A stretch of DNA of 64,000 bases from Saccharomyces paradoxus (GCF_002079055.1 NC_047491.1:186001-250000); one strand, 5' to 3'. Counted from the first letter of the stretch, positions 19,752 through 31,800 are shown. Program-made: numbers and translations. The notes: generated by a model from the letters alone, not told the origin.

Positions 19752-21005
19752 CTATTGCAGAGGTGTGTACAGTATTTGGGTCACATATTTTTGTTTATAC
19801 CGAACAATGGATGCGACGCACAATGTATTATGCTTAATACTGCTTGTCGCCAGGTGATTCAATATAACATGGTTCGGAATGGGGAGCGCGCCGGACGTAT
19901 TATCAGTTTGCGCATTTGAGTAACTATTCAAAATGACGTTTTCTAAGTGTGGTGGTAGCTGTGGAGGAGTCAACCAGGCCATATTTTGGTGATTATTTTG
20001 TTGCTGATCAAGCGTCAAATAATACTGTTCCATCACATTTGGGTCGGTGAAAACAGCGGGTATGTCTTGAGTGTACTCTAAATTAGGTTTTGCGGGGGTC
20101 TCATCATGGAAACGGGTGTAACCATCACCCATGTCATCTGGTTCCTTTTCTATCTCCAATGCAATTCTTGAGCGAGCGCTCATAGGTCTCTTACTTGACT
20201 TGCTATCATCTGCATGATTCGCTTTATTTTCTGAAACTTGCTGCTGAGGTTCATTGCCCCAATCGGGTGGTGCAGTCACTTCCATATAGTTGACGAAATT
20301 TCCCATTTGGTCAGTCGCAGTAGGTAAATAATCACTGAATCTTAGCTCATTGTCAACAATAAATCTGAAACGATGGGTACCTGGGGGCAGCTGTAATTTT
20401 ACATGCATAAGTCCAGGCTGTCCAGGGACTGGTACTAGCCCGATCATCTTTCTCCATCCGGTAAAAGATCCGGTAACATACACTTTATTACCCCCCTGTT
20501 GCCAAGTAATGTCAACTGGAAACATCATAGCTCTTCCTTTCTTGCCCTCCACAGTGCTCTGCTGCTGTTCTTGTTGCTGTTGAGAGCCTTGATTCTGTAG
20601 TGCATCAGATTCCTGAGACGGTTGATAATCCATTTTTTGCAGGGCATTCCCTGTCATATCTGCATCGTGGATATCGCCTTCGTTGCTATCGATACTACTC
20701 GAGCTGCTAGCATCGATATCATCATCAGAATCAAATGTCTCCCCAGAACCATTTTCTGCGTGTTTTGAATATGGGGGTATTTCATCATCGTCGTCGTCGT
20801 TAAAAATTAAACTCGATTTATGTCTAAGAGGATGTTGAGGCTCTAATTCATTGGGATTATCTACGTTCATTTGGGAGAAAGTGTACGCCAGGGAGGCCTC
20901 GTTATTTGAATTTGTGTTACTTTTACCGTTAATCGTAGTGTTGCTAGCTGCGTCGCTGACATCTAACATGGAAGCGTCCTTGTTTTCAGGGTTGTCGCCT
21001 GCCAT
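19752..21005 (-). CDS. GAL83: SNF1 kinase beta subunit Gal83
   Basis: Gal83 is one of three beta subunits of the Snf1 (AMPK) kinase; it directs the kinase to the nucleus under glucose limitation. The 417-residue protein has a variable acidic N-terminus and a glycogen-binding CBM48 domain beginning about residue 161, with the signature NKVYVTGSFTGWRKM. The C-terminal ASC domain binds Snf1 and Snf4 and ends HNTLCVASIVRYKQKYVTQI. Length equals S. cerevisiae, which separates it from SIP1 and SIP2. Confidence 0.96.
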   Translation of the reverse strand: MAGDNPENKDASMLDVSDAASNTTINGKSNTNSNNEASLAYTFSQMNVDNPNELEPQHPLRHKSSLIFNDDDDDEIPPYSKHAENGSGETFDSDDDIDASSSSSIDSNEGDIHDADMTGNALQKMDYQPSQESDALQNQGSQQQQEQQQSTVEGKKGRAMMFPVDITWQQGGNKVYVTGSFTGWRKMIGLVPVPGQPGLMHVKLQLPPGTHRFRFIVDNELRFSDYLPTATDQMGNFVNYMEVTAPPDWGNEPQQQVSENKANHADDSKSSKRPMSARSRIALEIEKEPDDMGDGYTRFHDETPAKPNLEYTQDIPAVFTDPNVMEQYYLTLDQQQNNHQNMAWLTPPQLPPHLENVILNSYSNAQTDNTSGALPIPNHVILNHLATSSIKHNTLCVASIVRYKQKYVTQILYTPLQ

Positions 21006-21475
21006 ATTTCAGTGTAGCTACTTTATTGTTGTACAGAAAACTATGACCTTATAAAGAATATAGTAGCTCTTGTCTAAAATGCTATCTACTCGCTATTATA
21101 ATACTGGTCTGAATCCTACGTGATTGTGCTGTTATTGTTTTCTTTGCAACGTTTTTTCGTGAAGTCTTTCAAAGGGGAGCAAATTTGGTCGTCCAAGGAT
21201 GAAAAATAGTGCAAAAAAAATAACGTGGCCTAAGTTTAATGGCAAAATGCAAATTGTTCAAGGTAAGGCGAAGGGTTGAACCGACACGGGTGAAGATCTA
21301 TGAACCATGTTTCAATCTTACATGATTTTTTTTAAAGTGCACTGTCCGAATTTATAATGATTTTCACCGAAGGTTTCTTTGCGTCTTCATTCAAGGAAAG
21401 AAGTATGTCACGTTTTCAAGAGCCAATTATTATCGTAATTCTCATTTTTTGTATCCGTTATTTATTATCTATTAT
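21006..21475. other. GAL83 promoter and MIG3 3' flank
   Basis: The 470-bp gap between two minus-strand genes holds the GAL83 promoter and MIG3 terminator. It is AT-rich. I see no RNA gene or repeat. Confidence 0.5.
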
Positions 21476-22663
21476 TTAATAAAAGTAGGAAGGACCATTG
21501 TTAAAAGTATCAATTTGCCGCAGGATGCTCCTTATAGGAGGCAATGATACCTTTGGATTTGTGTTAGATGCTCCTGATTCTTGCCGGTGGACTTTATTGT
21601 CCTCATCATCTCCGGATATATGGAATTGTGCCCTTTCATGTTGTCTTCCTCTGCTAATAGTGTTCGTCTTGAACTTACGATCGCTCCTGCAAGCTTCCTG
21701 CGTTACAGGTGGGTTTTCAAGAAAAATTCCCATGCCCATATCTTTAGCCGTCATATCATCATACGTAGCAGAAGTGAGGGATGTTGAACTGCTCGAAAGG
21801 GATATTGTTCTTGAGATTTCCATGTCCCCTGAGTTTACAGCTGGCGTGATTTTTCGTAGAGGGCCTAAGGCTGTTGGTGGTCTTGCAAGATTCTTTGATG
21901 GCTGTGAAGTTTGAGAAAGAAGCGAAATACTCGATTGGTTTTTAGAACTACTCAATGAATTAAGGCCACTCATGGCGGCCAAATTCTTCCTAGATTTCGA
22001 AAATATAGAGGAATTTGAAGACAATTCATCTGAAGTTAAAGAACTGCTAGACGAAGGTACACACGGTATGGATACAGAGCCTTCAGAAAACGCGCTGTTC
22101 AGGTACTGGAATGAGGAAGTGGAAGGATACATTGATACAATGGAGGCGATAGAAGCAGTAGAGAGGTTATTGGGAATGATATGAGGTTCCTTTTGAATTC
22201 CTATAATAGGCACCAAGATCGCAGGTGTCTGTGTCTCCACCATGCCACTATTATTTCCGGCACTTCGTCCACTCACGTCATCACAGTTCTGAGCAACGGA
22301 AATAAGGATAGGTGATATTTCAGAGTGGCTTTTCTCCGTACCGGAAACACCAATGTTATCATAAAAGGTTGTAGGGGTGGTCGTAGCAGCATCCATAGCA
22401 GTTTTTCCCGAGCCCTTGGATTTTAGTCTTCGTGACCGCCTTTGGACGGTCTTAGTATGTGTCCTCAAATGTCTCTTTAGTTCGTCGCTTCTGCTGAAAC
22501 TTTTCGGACAACCTTGAAAGGTACATTTGTGTGGTTTCTCGCCAGTATGTGTTCTTACGTGCCTTTTTTTATGTTCTAATCTATGGAACCCTCGCGAACA
22601 AATTTCACATCTAAAGGGTCTTTGGTCGTTATCCGGAGGGAAGCTTTCTCTCCTGTAATTCAT
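21476..22663 (-). CDS. MIG3: C2H2 zinc-finger repressor Mig3
   Basis: Mig3 is a Mig1-type transcriptional repressor of glucose-repressed and stress genes. Two C2H2 fingers occupy about residues 17-39 ([19 protein letters not shown]) and 45-69 ([20 protein letters not shown]), joined by the linker THTGEKP. The rest is Ser/Thr/Asn-rich and poorly conserved, with a Ser-rich block in the middle. I place the start at MNYRRES, giving 395 residues; S. cerevisiae has 394 and starts with a similar MNY. The frame stays open 12 codons upstream to a GTG, which yeast would not normally use. This is among the most diverged proteins in the window. Confidence 0.92.
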   Translation of the reverse strand: MNYRRESFPPDNDQRPFRCEICSRGFHRLEHKKRHVRTHTGEKPHKCTFQGCPKSFSRSDELKRHLRTHTKTVQRRSRRLKSKGSGKTAMDAATTTPTTFYDNIGVSGTEKSHSEISPILISVAQNCDDVSGRSAGNNSGMVETQTPAILVPIIGIQKEPHIIPNNLSTASIASIVSMYPSTSSFQYLNSAFSEGSVSIPCVPSSSSSLTSDELSSNSSIFSKSRKNLAAMSGLNSLSSSKNQSSISLLSQTSQPSKNLARPPTALGPLRKITPAVNSGDMEISRTISLSSSSTSLTSATYDDMTAKDMGMGIFLENPPVTQEACRSDRKFKTNTISRGRQHERAQFHISGDDEDNKVHRQESGASNTNPKVSLPPIRSILRQIDTFNNGPSYFY

Positions 22664-23369
22664 ATATGGAGTTTGTAGAAAAGGATCACCGATGTACACC
22701 TACTAATATCAAAAGAGAAGTATTTTGAAGCACTGCCAAAATTCATGGCAAGAAAGGGTCTCCGTTTTTAAATCATATCTACTAGGGTTAAGGAAAAAAT
22801 ACAAGTAATTAAGCAACAGAGAAAAACTGGAACTACTTTGCCTTCCAAGTATTCCTGATTCAAAAACAGTATGAAGAAGCTAAATCATTTATACACTACG
22901 GAAAAACTAGTGAAGGATTTTTGGTGGGGTCCCCCAAGAAAGCTATTTCTGCGGTGCAGTCTGGGTATGTTTTTCCGGGCGCGTTCCGCCGTTTTGGTTT
23001 TGTCCCCAGAACACCCCCCATAAAAGAGGTTTTTCCGAAGGGTATCTTCTAGTTTTTCCGAGATCTTTATTTTTTTCATTCGTCCATTATTATGTAAACT
23101 TGGAGCCCCTCGAGCTATTGAATTGCATAATAGCACGCAATAGGATATGGATCACCCCAGGACTTGACAGAGAATGTGTCAACTGAAGAAAAGGTGTTCA
23201 AAGCTAACATAAATCTTAAATCCCGCACACTGGAGAAAAAGTAGAACTATATTTAGGTAATGAAAAAATAGTTAAAATGCTTCATCAAGTTAAATACGAA
23301 ATTTTCTATTAACACACACCCATACACAAGAAGTATACTGAAACTATACTAGACTACTCTATATCGAAC
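22664..23369. promoter_or_regulatory. MIG3 promoter region with GC boxes
   Basis: The 706-bp gap between MIG3 and the SMB1 stop (both minus strand) is MIG3 promoter. It has an unusual near-palindrome, GTGGGGTCCCCC, at 22924-22935 and a CCCCCC run followed by ATAAAA at 23014-23025. Both resemble GC boxes recognised by Mig1-family or Msn2-type zinc fingers. No gene is supported; an 83-codon minus frame at 22885-23136 shows no family features. Confidence 0.45.
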
Positions 23370-23960
23370 TTATCTTCTTTTGAAACCTGGTGGAGGCTGA
23401 AACTTCCTTGTTTGAGGAGGTGCTTCATTATTAAACCTTGACCTATTTGCGCTGTTACTATCGTTGCCACCATTGTACCTGCTCGACGATGGTTGTGCGA
23501 TTTCTCTAGCACTGTTATTAGTATGCTTGACATTGGCTGTATTCGGTTTAGCTATCTTTCCTGGCTTCTTTTCTTTCTCTTTTCTTTGCTTCGTCTGCTT
23601 TTGCGCTTGTTTCTTTTCCTTTTTATCTCTCACCAGTCTTTCCTTCTTAGAGAGTAGCGGCTTGTCCTCTACCACAGTAGATAGAATCTGTTCTCCTCTT
23701 AGTATGGTCAGGCCCAATACTCTTTTTTCTACCTTGATATTCAAGGTCGTTCCATCTTTGGAATCTTTTCTCGGTCTTAATTTATCTAATTGAGTTTTGG
23801 GTACCCTTTCTTCTATGCACTCATTCAACACTAAATTCATATGTTTATCGAATGCCATCAGTTGCCCAATGTAAACCCGGCCATCTTGAGTGAGAACCCT
23901 CAGTTTATAATCGATGAGGTTTGCTAGTCGGCTGCCATGTGCCACCTGTATTTTGCTCAT
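23370..23960 (-). CDS. SMB1: Spliceosomal Sm protein B
   Basis: SmB is one of the seven Sm proteins that form the ring on U1, U2, U4 and U5 snRNAs. The 196-residue protein has the Sm fold in its first 110 residues: Sm1 with LIDYKLRVLTQDGRVYIGQL and MAFDKHMNLVL, then Sm2 with VLGLTILRGEQI. A long Lys-rich stretch follows, and the C-terminal tail is rich in Arg, Asn and Pro. Length equals S. cerevisiae. It shares a divergent promoter of about 260 bp with CHZ1. Confidence 0.96.
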   Translation of the reverse strand: MSKIQVAHGSRLANLIDYKLRVLTQDGRVYIGQLMAFDKHMNLVLNECIEERVPKTQLDKLRPRKDSKDGTTLNIKVEKRVLGLTILRGEQILSTVVEDKPLLSKKERLVRDKKEKKQAQKQTKQRKEKEKKPGKIAKPNTANVKHTNNSAREIAQPSSSRYNGGNDSNSANRSRFNNEAPPQTRKFQPPPGFKRR

Positions 23961-24223
23961 TTTTTTTTTAATTTACTGAAAACTTGTTATACGGATAGTC
24001 CTGTTACTCCTCCAACTTGTTCTACTATTTTCTTCATTTTTACCTAGAATAAGCTTGTCTAAAACTCATTTTTTATTTTTCATATTTTTATTTTTAATTT
24101 TTTCCCACATTATCGTGGGAGAAAAAAAACTGAAAATGAAGAAATAAGGAAGCTCGGTGGGTACTTAATTGACATACATAATTAGTGAGTAAGATTCAAT
24201 AAATGGAAGAAAAGGGAGAAACA

Positions 24224-24688
24224 ATGTCCGACGAAACAAAGGAAAAACGTGAATTTGAAGGCCAAAAGGAAACTACTCATACTAAATCCGAAAAGTCTGT
24301 GGAACCGAAGCCGAAAAGAAGAAGAAGAAGAAACTATGACGATTATGATGCTGAAGTAGCAAAAGAGGAGACCAAGGCTAATAATGATTCCACAAAGACC
24401 GAAAATAAAGGTGCTGTTGAAGATTCTGAATCTGATATGGACGATGCCAAATTAGACGCCTTGATAGGAAATGAAGGAGAAGAGGAAGAGGACGATTTGG
24501 CGGAAATTGATACCTCTAATATCATCACATCTGGGAGAAGAACACGCGGCAAAGTAATCGACTATAAAAAAACTGCAGAGGAATTAGACAAGAAGGAATC
24601 TAGCGCGAGCTCTAAGAATAACGTAAATCACAGTGATAAAGAAGAAGACGAAGAAGACGATGAAGACGATGATTTTAAAGAGCAATAG
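24224..24688 (+). CDS. CHZ1: Histone chaperone for Htz1-H2B
   Basis: Chz1 is an acidic nuclear chaperone for the H2A.Z (Htz1)-H2B dimer and hands it to the SWR1 complex. The protein is 154 residues from this start. It has a basic patch PKPKRRRRRN, an acidic middle, the conserved CHZ motif around EIDTSNIITSGRRTRGKVID, and an acidic C-terminus ending DDDFKEQ. The start MSDETKEKRE matches S. cerevisiae (153 residues). An in-frame ATG seven codons upstream, at 24203, also has A at -3, so an extended N-terminus is possible. Confidence 0.93.
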   Translation: MSDETKEKREFEGQKETTHTKSEKSVEPKPKRRRRRNYDDYDAEVAKEETKANNDSTKTENKGAVEDSESDMDDAKLDALIGNEGEEEEDDLAEIDTSNIITSGRRTRGKVIDYKKTAEELDKKESSASSKNNVNHSDKEEDEEDDEDDDFKEQ

Positions 24689-24896
24689 GCGAAATGTCGT
24701 GCAGTCTGCATACCGACCTTCACTTGTATAATCTGTTTATTTCAATTTCTTATGTGTGTTCTATATGTATGTAAACTATATGTCAGCAGAAAAATTGTAA
24801 AATATTGCACCGAAAGCAATATACAGACAGAGAGGCCGAATTTAAAGGGGAGAAGAGACGATTGCACGCAAATGCGTAAATGCTGCAGAATATCTC

Positions 24897-25568
24897 TTAA
24901 CAACAGTTATTTCCATTGGCCTTTTTGTTTTCGTTTGGTGTTGGTGTCAGGCTAATAGTTGGTCCATTAGGAGCAGACGCACCATTGGCATTTCCGTTAG
25001 CACTGGAATCTCCAAGGTCCATTTGGTGCTTGCTAACCTTTTGGTAAATGGTATTGATTAATTCTTCAAAAGCCTTGTCCACATTTTCGCTGTTCAAGGC
25101 ACTTGTTTCTGTGAATAATAGCTGGTTTTCCTGGGCAAAAGTCTTGGACTCCTCCGTAGGTACAGCACGTAAATGAGCAAGATCAGACTTATTTCCGATA
25201 AGGCCCACAGCGACGTTGTCATCTGCGTTTTCTCTTAGCTCCGATAACCAATGGTTACAGTTCTCATATGAGCTTGATTTACTGATATCGTAAACGATCA
25301 AGGCACCTACAGCTCCTCTATAATAAGCAGAAGTAATGGCTCTGTAACGTTCCTGGCCCGCAGTATCCCAGATCTGCGCCTTGATCCTCTTACCATCAAT
25401 TTCCAAAGTTCTAGTGGCGAATTCAACCCCAATTGTGGATTTTGAATCCATATTGAATTCGTTCTTCGTAAATCTTGATAATAGATTGGATTTCCCTACC
25501 CCGGAATCGCCGATCAGCACAATTTTGAATAGTAGGTCGTAATCATACCCGTAGTCCTCGCTGCTCAT
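24897..25568 (-). CDS. YPT31: Rab GTPase Ypt31
   Basis: Ypt31 is a Rab11-type GTPase for exit from the trans-Golgi and recycling of vesicles. The 223-residue protein carries [10 protein letters not shown] (about 20-29), the effector region with [26 protein letters not shown] and ETSAL. It ends in CC for geranylgeranylation. [21 protein letters not shown] is typical of the Ypt31/32 pair; length and position between CHZ1 and FIR1 favour YPT31 over its paralog YPT32. Confidence 0.95.
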
Positions 25569-25887
25569 TGTTCAAATCCCCAAACTCCGTCAGAATCCCT
25601 TTGCCAGCCTAACCAAGGTACTTCATAATGAAGGTCAAAATAATTATTCGCTTCTCTTTTGAAAAGTTTTGAGTTTCCCTCTTTCTCTATTTTGGCACCC
25701 GCACACCTCAGCGGCCCGTGATATTCCGCATTGGAAAATGGTAAACAAACAACAAACGAGCCCAAACATAACAACAGTAGAAGAATTGAGGCCTAGGGAC
25801 GACAAACAAGCTGCTTATAATAAGGATAGTACCTAACTAGTGCAATTAGTTTGCGCTGGAATAGATTTCAAGCTTTTTTTTGCCATC
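25569..25887. promoter_or_regulatory. Divergent YPT31/FIR1 promoter
   Basis: A 319-bp divergent intergenic region. An open frame upstream of FIR1 reaches 25840 but begins at GTG, not ATG. I recognise no specific factor site. Confidence 0.45.
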
Positions 25888-28518
25888 ATGAGCCTGCCTG
25901 TCACGCCTGTCAAGAGCAAAGTGTGCAGCGCATTATCGATGCAACATGAGATGGACCATGATCAATACCGTGACCTGTCGTACCCACGCGAGAACCAACT
26001 CGCTGGTGTCAGACCTAATAATATAGAAAATGCTACTATACCGCGACAGAGCAGGAGCAAAAACAAGAAACCCCATGAACATACGCAATCGCAGGTTCGA
26101 TTTTCCATTCCAGATCCAAATGAGATATCTCAGAACTCCCCATTGAAAATTGTATTTCCCAAGAGTGGAAATGAGATTGAAGGTAAAATGTCTACTTCAT
26201 CATTACTTATGAATAGTCATGGTCATTTAGTCGACATGCACTCGAAAGTATTGGTCGATGTCCCAGAAGAAGTTTGGCAATTTCATCATAATAGAAGAAT
26301 GAAATGTGAAAGCAAGCACCGCAGGACTCGTTCCGATATTAAATCTAGCGAAAATAGTAGCAGAAAGGAATTGAACCATTCCAGATCAAAATCATTACAG
26401 TCGATTATAGTGGATACGATGAATACATATCGTGCAACCGATGCTGATGCCACTTTTAACGAAAATATTAGTAATGTTAGTCAGGTATCTCCATTGAATT
26501 TATCATTTGACAGACCTCCTCCTTTAACACCAGAAAAGAATTTATATCTTACTCCTGAATCCCCATTGAATAGATATCATTTACCAGTTCCATTGGAAAT
26601 ATCTCTACCGCCCTACTTATCTCCGCGAAACAAGCATAAAAAGAGAAGTAGCTTAGTTTACGATGGAGATGGCTATAGCCAATTTCAAGAAAGCAACACC
26701 TCATCCTCAACCGAATCTTCTCTAGAACAGCCCTCGTCGTCGTATTCAGATGAAGATGATTCTATCCCATATGCCCATCATGAAGTATCCTTCGAATTAA
26801 ACAATCCAGATACTGATAAGTTTCTTGGAATTGATGAGAACGCCAACGTCAATCTGAAAATACAAAGGAGAAATCTCAAAAACCCGCGACATATCAAGAA
26901 GAAGACAAATAGCGGGTATGAGGAAGAAAATCATGAAAAAAATGTATCTTTAAAAATTCTATCGACTCCAAATAAACTGATAGACATCCCCGACTTAGAA
27001 CACATGGCATCCCCGCCAAGCACAGGTTTAAATGGCACTTTGAAATTCTTCCAGCAGTTTGAACCTAATGAGGAACCAATGTCTCCAACTCGCAATATTA
27101 ATCTTAAATCACTGGACAAACTCGATATGTCATTCAAGTTTCCCTCCAGTGCCGTTAATAATAATTTGAAGGAGGTACATGAAAATAGAAAATCTATAGG
27201 CACGAATAATGAAGATTTCCTGAAAGTTGATACTTCGCCTGTAAATCAATCATTTGAATCAAGAAGGCAAATATTAATGGACTTGCAAAAATCCCCAACA
27301 AACAATGATCCGAGAATACATAAGCATAGGAGAAGTAGGAGCGTTCATAATATTGATGACACTTTCATAAATTTTGAGGCGACCTCTACGCCCCCAGCTC
27401 CGGCCTCTGCTCCGACACTTCCTGTTGAAGATTCTATTCCATGCACTTCCTTTGACATACCTAAAAGGTCACCCTTACGATTCACATCATCTCCGAAGAC
27501 ATCTGATATGCCACCTGAAGTTCAGTCACCTAACAATGGCTCCTCCCTTCAAGAATTTTCAGTACCTTCAATTCAAATTATAGCAGATGAAAGTACTTCT
27601 CATAAAGGAGAATCATCACTTACTGAACGTCCAGAGGATGAACATGACCACGACAATCTTTCTATCAAAGATGCTGATCAATCTATTGCAATTATCAATG
27701 AAACAAAAAGTATTCCTTCGGTAGAGCCGTTCAAACCGCTATCTTCATTCAATTCATTTGGTCAACGAATTCAAAATAATGAATCGGCTGCTTTGACTCA
27801 GGCTCCTACAGAATTAATTACTAAGCAAGCAGGCTATGTGACTCCACATTCAATTCCATTCAACGTTGCATCTTCTAATAGCCAATCGTCACAATCAGGA
27901 AGTAGTAAATCCTCATCTTACAATTCCGAATTCTCTACCAATACTGCCATCACGGATACAACATCTCAACCTTCTATGACAATTAATAGATCTGGTTTAC
28001 AATATAACCTTACAGACAGAAAAAAATCAATTAAAAATGTAGGTTATGGCCCACCATCCCAGAGGAACAACTATTCCCCCAGGAAAAAGGATACCCCTTT
28101 GGAGAGGGTTAATTTAGAATTCAATACTATTTACGAAAAAAGAGATGGTAAAATGGTTGAGATTATTCTCTTAGATGAGGACGATGACGTAAGTCACAAA
28201 ATTAAGAATACCCCACGAACAAAAGCCGATCAAGCTCAAGAAGCTAAAATTGAGCAGCAGAAGAAAAGACTAAGCCATTGCAACGAAATTTTGGGCATGT
28301 GTGATAAAACTGCAGATGAGGCAAAAAGAATTATTTATCAATTGGTGAATGAGAAGCCTAAATTTTCAGACAAAGGAAAACAGAAAAAACCAAAAAAGTC
28401 AAGAGTACTTCCACCATTACCTTTTCCTCTATATGATAAGAACGGGAACTCTCTAATCCCGAACAAGTACCAGTCCAATATTCACAACGACATGCAATCT
28501 CATCGCAAGTTAAAATAA
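25888..28518 (+). CDS. FIR1: Fir1, 3'-end processing and cytokinesis checkpoint protein
   Basis: Fir1 was found as a partner of the poly(A) machinery (Ref2) and acts at the bud neck to hold back septum-degradation genes until cytokinesis ends. The 876-residue protein is Ser/Pro/Asn-rich and mainly disordered, with many SP or TP sites that could be phosphorylated by Cdk. A Lys-rich, likely helical C-terminal part (about 750-876) includes a segment from [19 protein letters not shown] know no enzymatic domain in it. The start [11 protein letters not shown] at 25888 is the first usable ATG, and the length matches the older S. cerevisiae annotation. Confidence 0.9.
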   Translation: MSLPVTPVKSKVCSALSMQHEMDHDQYRDLSYPRENQLAGVRPNNIENATIPRQSRSKNKKPHEHTQSQVRFSIPDPNEISQNSPLKIVFPKSGNEIEGKMSTSSLLMNSHGHLVDMHSKVLVDVPEEVWQFHHNRRMKCESKHRRTRSDIKSSENSSRKELNHSRSKSLQSIIVDTMNTYRATDADATFNENISNVSQVSPLNLSFDRPPPLTPEKNLYLTPESPLNRYHLPVPLEISLPPYLSPRNKHKKRSSLVYDGDGYSQFQESNTSSSTESSLEQPSSSYSDEDDSIPYAHHEVSFELNNPDTDKFLGIDENANVNLKIQRRNLKNPRHIKKKTNSGYEEENHEKNVSLKILSTPNKLIDIPDLEHMASPPSTGLNGTLKFFQQFEPNEEPMSPTRNINLKSLDKLDMSFKFPSSAVNNNLKEVHENRKSIGTNNEDFLKVDTSPVNQSFESRRQILMDLQKSPTNNDPRIHKHRRSRSVHNIDDTFINFEATSTPPAPASAPTLPVEDSIPCTSFDIPKRSPLRFTSSPKTSDMPPEVQSPNNGSSLQEFSVPSIQIIADESTSHKGESSLTERPEDEHDHDNLSIKDADQSIAIINETKSIPSVEPFKPLSSFNSFGQRIQNNESAALTQAPTELITKQAGYVTPHSIPFNVASSNSQSSQSGSSKSSSYNSEFSTNTAITDTTSQPSMTINRSGLQYNLTDRKKSIKNVGYGPPSQRNNYSPRKKDTPLERVNLEFNTIYEKRDGKMVEIILLDEDDDVSHKIKNTPRTKADQAQEAKIEQQKKRLSHCNEILGMCDKTADEAKRIIYQLVNEKPKFSDKGKQKKPKKSRVLPPLPFPLYDKNGNSLIPNKYQSNIHNDMQSHRKLK

Positions 28519-28884
28519 AAAAAAAAAAATTCATGATACTAAATGTTCTGGTAAGCGGGCTTGACCAGCTCATTACCGGAAGGTTTATCAGAATGGCAAT
28601 TCACTTACTGCGTATTTTTATTTTTCCATCGGACATTACAAAATTTCATATCTCTTACATGGGAAGAGAGAAAACTTCTAGTTTGACCTTTTTTTCAAGA
28701 AAACTATATTCAAACACGCTCATTCTGTAAAACTATTGATAATATGTACTTTTATATCTACCAAAGATTATTCTTGGTATATGCAGCTAATTACAAATAC
28801 GAACATTACGCAAAAGTTACAAAATGGACCACCTACTGGGAAAGAAATGAGGCTACAGCGTAAGGAATAAGGCAGTAAAATTTC
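28519..28884. other. Convergent gap FIR1/ZRG8
   Basis: A 366-bp gap between converging genes, starting with an A run just after the FIR1 stop. It should hold both 3' UTRs. No gene is seen. Confidence 0.5.
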
Positions 28885-31800
28885 CTATGTCCTCCTCGGT
28901 GAGCTCTGGACAGAAGATGGTGTCTCCTGAATAGGGCTCAACGAGTAGTCGGTTGAAAACTCCGGTGTAGGTTTATTGAACGAATTAGTTGGGGTGACAG
29001 TTTTCGCTAAATTTGGAGAGATTATGAAGTTGTCATTGCATTTTTCATCTAAACCATTTGAAATTTGATGTTGTGGTGAACGAAGACTTGAAAGTTCTGA
29101 ATTTTGATTAACATTATGCATTTGATATTTAATGTCTCTCATTTGGGATGAAGATTTCCGAGAGAGTGAGTTGCAGTCATGGGTATTCCAATTATTACTG
29201 TTAAAAAAGGTGACCGTCTTATTCGTAAGCTCTATCTTATTTTTCATGGGAGCTAATTCTTTAGCTCCTTGGTTGATCGTTAATTTCCCATTAAAACTGT
29301 GTGTACTTCTAAAAGAAGATGACACAGATGAAAAGGGTGAGGCCTCTCTATTTTTGGAGCCCCGCCGCAAAGGCGATTTCAGCGTACGAGAATTAAGGTC
29401 GTCTTTTTCAGAATCGGAGAAATTAAAATCCTCTGGGATGCCATTGATTTCATCGATGTCGTAGTAGTCATAATCCAAATATTTACTCTTCTGATTGTAT
29501 TCGTCTTCCTCAGCTTCATCAATAAAAAAGAGGTTACTCATTGGTCTGGGGACTTCTGAATCCAAATCGCAATTTAAGTCATGATATTTTAGCGATTGAG
29601 ACCTAGCTGGCGGCGGAAGTGGTGGACTGTTGATCACGACAGGATACTGTGGGCTCTCATAATTAAGCTGATTTGAATGAGACGAATCAAGAAGTTGAAA
29701 TGGAGTTCTTAGTATGCTACTAGTGTCATCATCATCGTCTTCACCATCACCATCATCGGCGATTGCACAGGCTTGTGAACACACACCAGAGCCGCTTGGA
29801 GTTATCACAATCTTAGCGGGCGTTTGAGGAAGCTGCGAATGAGAGTGATTGGAGGGATATGGTTCTGGTTTGTTTTCATACAAAGAAATCTTCAGGGAGG
29901 AGTGCTTTTCTGAATTACTAGATATCAGACTGTTGGAATTTCTGTTCGTTCCAGAATCACTTTCAGTGTCACTTGCACTATCATCAACATTAAATATATC
30001 TGAAAATGACGTTACGGTTGGCCTGATATTAGTAAGTGTAAGGGAAGCCTTCATCGCAGAAATATTCTCGGTTTCATTTTTTGAACTATTCTTTCTTAGA
30101 GAAAAAGGGTAGTTTGTTTTTACGTCATGTATTATATTTTTGTTAGATTGGCTGTAGATTCCCGGCGTTAATTTTGTATTCAATGTTAGTCCACTGTCTA
30201 TACTGGGAGCTTCATCTGAAAACATATACGACTCTTGTTCGGACGTCTCTTTGTCCTCATCCTCGTCCTCATCCTCATCAGACAAATCAAAAAGGTCGTT
30301 ATATTTCTGGATAGGCTTCTTGACATTCTCAAGCGTCTCTCCAACAACGGCATTATCATAATGTTCGTCATGATTACCATGATAACTTTCTTTTACGCTT
30401 TGAGATTGTTCCTGATAATCACTGTCATTATCATTATTACCGTCATCATCACCATCATTATCATCATCATCACCACCATCCTCATCATCATCATCGCTCA
30501 AGTCAAAAAGATCATTGTACTTTTTGACTTTGCTGCTTTTCAAGGATGTTTCTTCGAATCCAGTCGATAAACAGTGTATCTCGTTTCCTTCAGTATCGCT
30601 CCCATCATCTTCTATGCAATTCATATCGTCATCAAAGTTTTCATCTTCATATAGATCGTCTATATATACATTAGCCACTGGTTCCGGCTTGGAATAATAT
30701 TTGACAGATGATGTCCGTACGTTTATACCGGCATACTCGAACGAAAATTCTGATTCATCATCATCATCATCATCGTCATCGTCATCATCATCGTCGTCTT
30801 TTTCAGAGGTCTCGTCATTATAATCGCTGACTTTATTGGGTTCGTCTTCATCGACAGGATATTCATCAGAATTATTATTGAGCGAATATATTTTCTTCTC
30901 TTCTTTCCTGTTTAGACTAATTCTTGCTTTTTTCTTGTCTGAGGTCTCATTTTGGTCTTCGTTTTTATTCCCTTTTGAAGGTAATGACAACAAATCGCCT
31001 TGCCGTATCTTGGGCGAGAGGGTGAGTGTTTGACCATAAAAGCAAGGAGACTTGTTTACTGGTGATGTGGTTTCAGAAGAAGTTAAAGTAGAAGTAGTGG
31101 TAACTCTTTCAATATCCAGTATTTTTTCATCAGTTTGTTCGTTGGAAGATTGGTCGTTATTGATGGTAGTGGTCGAATTTCCGGAAAACGCAGCCGCTAG
31201 TAGACTCATATCCATTTGGGAAGCCTTTCCCAAATTTATTATATCATCATGAGAATGGATTCTTGCTTGTCTATTTCTATTTTTAGCGAGCGCCAGTGCT
31301 TTATAGACATGATGTTCCTTCTTTGAAAGCCCATCCTCAGTATCTTCATCATTTTCTTGTTGTCTACCCTTGTTCTTGTTCAGTATCCTTATAGCAGGTT
31401 CCAGATTAGATGGAGATGTGAATGATGTTGGGTTTTCATTCCCAACCATTGAGTTTTTGAATTGCTTAGAAGAAGTCGCTTCAGAAGCGTTCGATGCTGG
31501 GGAAGCGGGATCGTTCAATATTATTACATGCGATTCAACCTTGGAATCTCCCCATGAATGAGTAATTGTGCCCTTGATAGCAGGCAGAGATTCCGTGCCT
31601 TTATTAATATCTCTTGTGGGAGAAGTTTTTTTGTATGCAGTAGATTCATTGTCATTGTCATGACGTGAAAAAGAAGAAGTAGAAGAGGTAGGTAATAGCG
31701 GCGGTGGTAGCTGCGGTGGTGGTACAGAATTTTTTGTGGGTGGATTTTGGAGAACAAACGAGCTAGAAGTCGTCTGGTTTGAGCTTGTGCTTGAATTTGA

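Noticed and set aside
25840-25887. N-terminal extension of FIR1
   Set aside because: It starts at [12 protein letters not shown] at 25888 is the first ATG and gives the known length.
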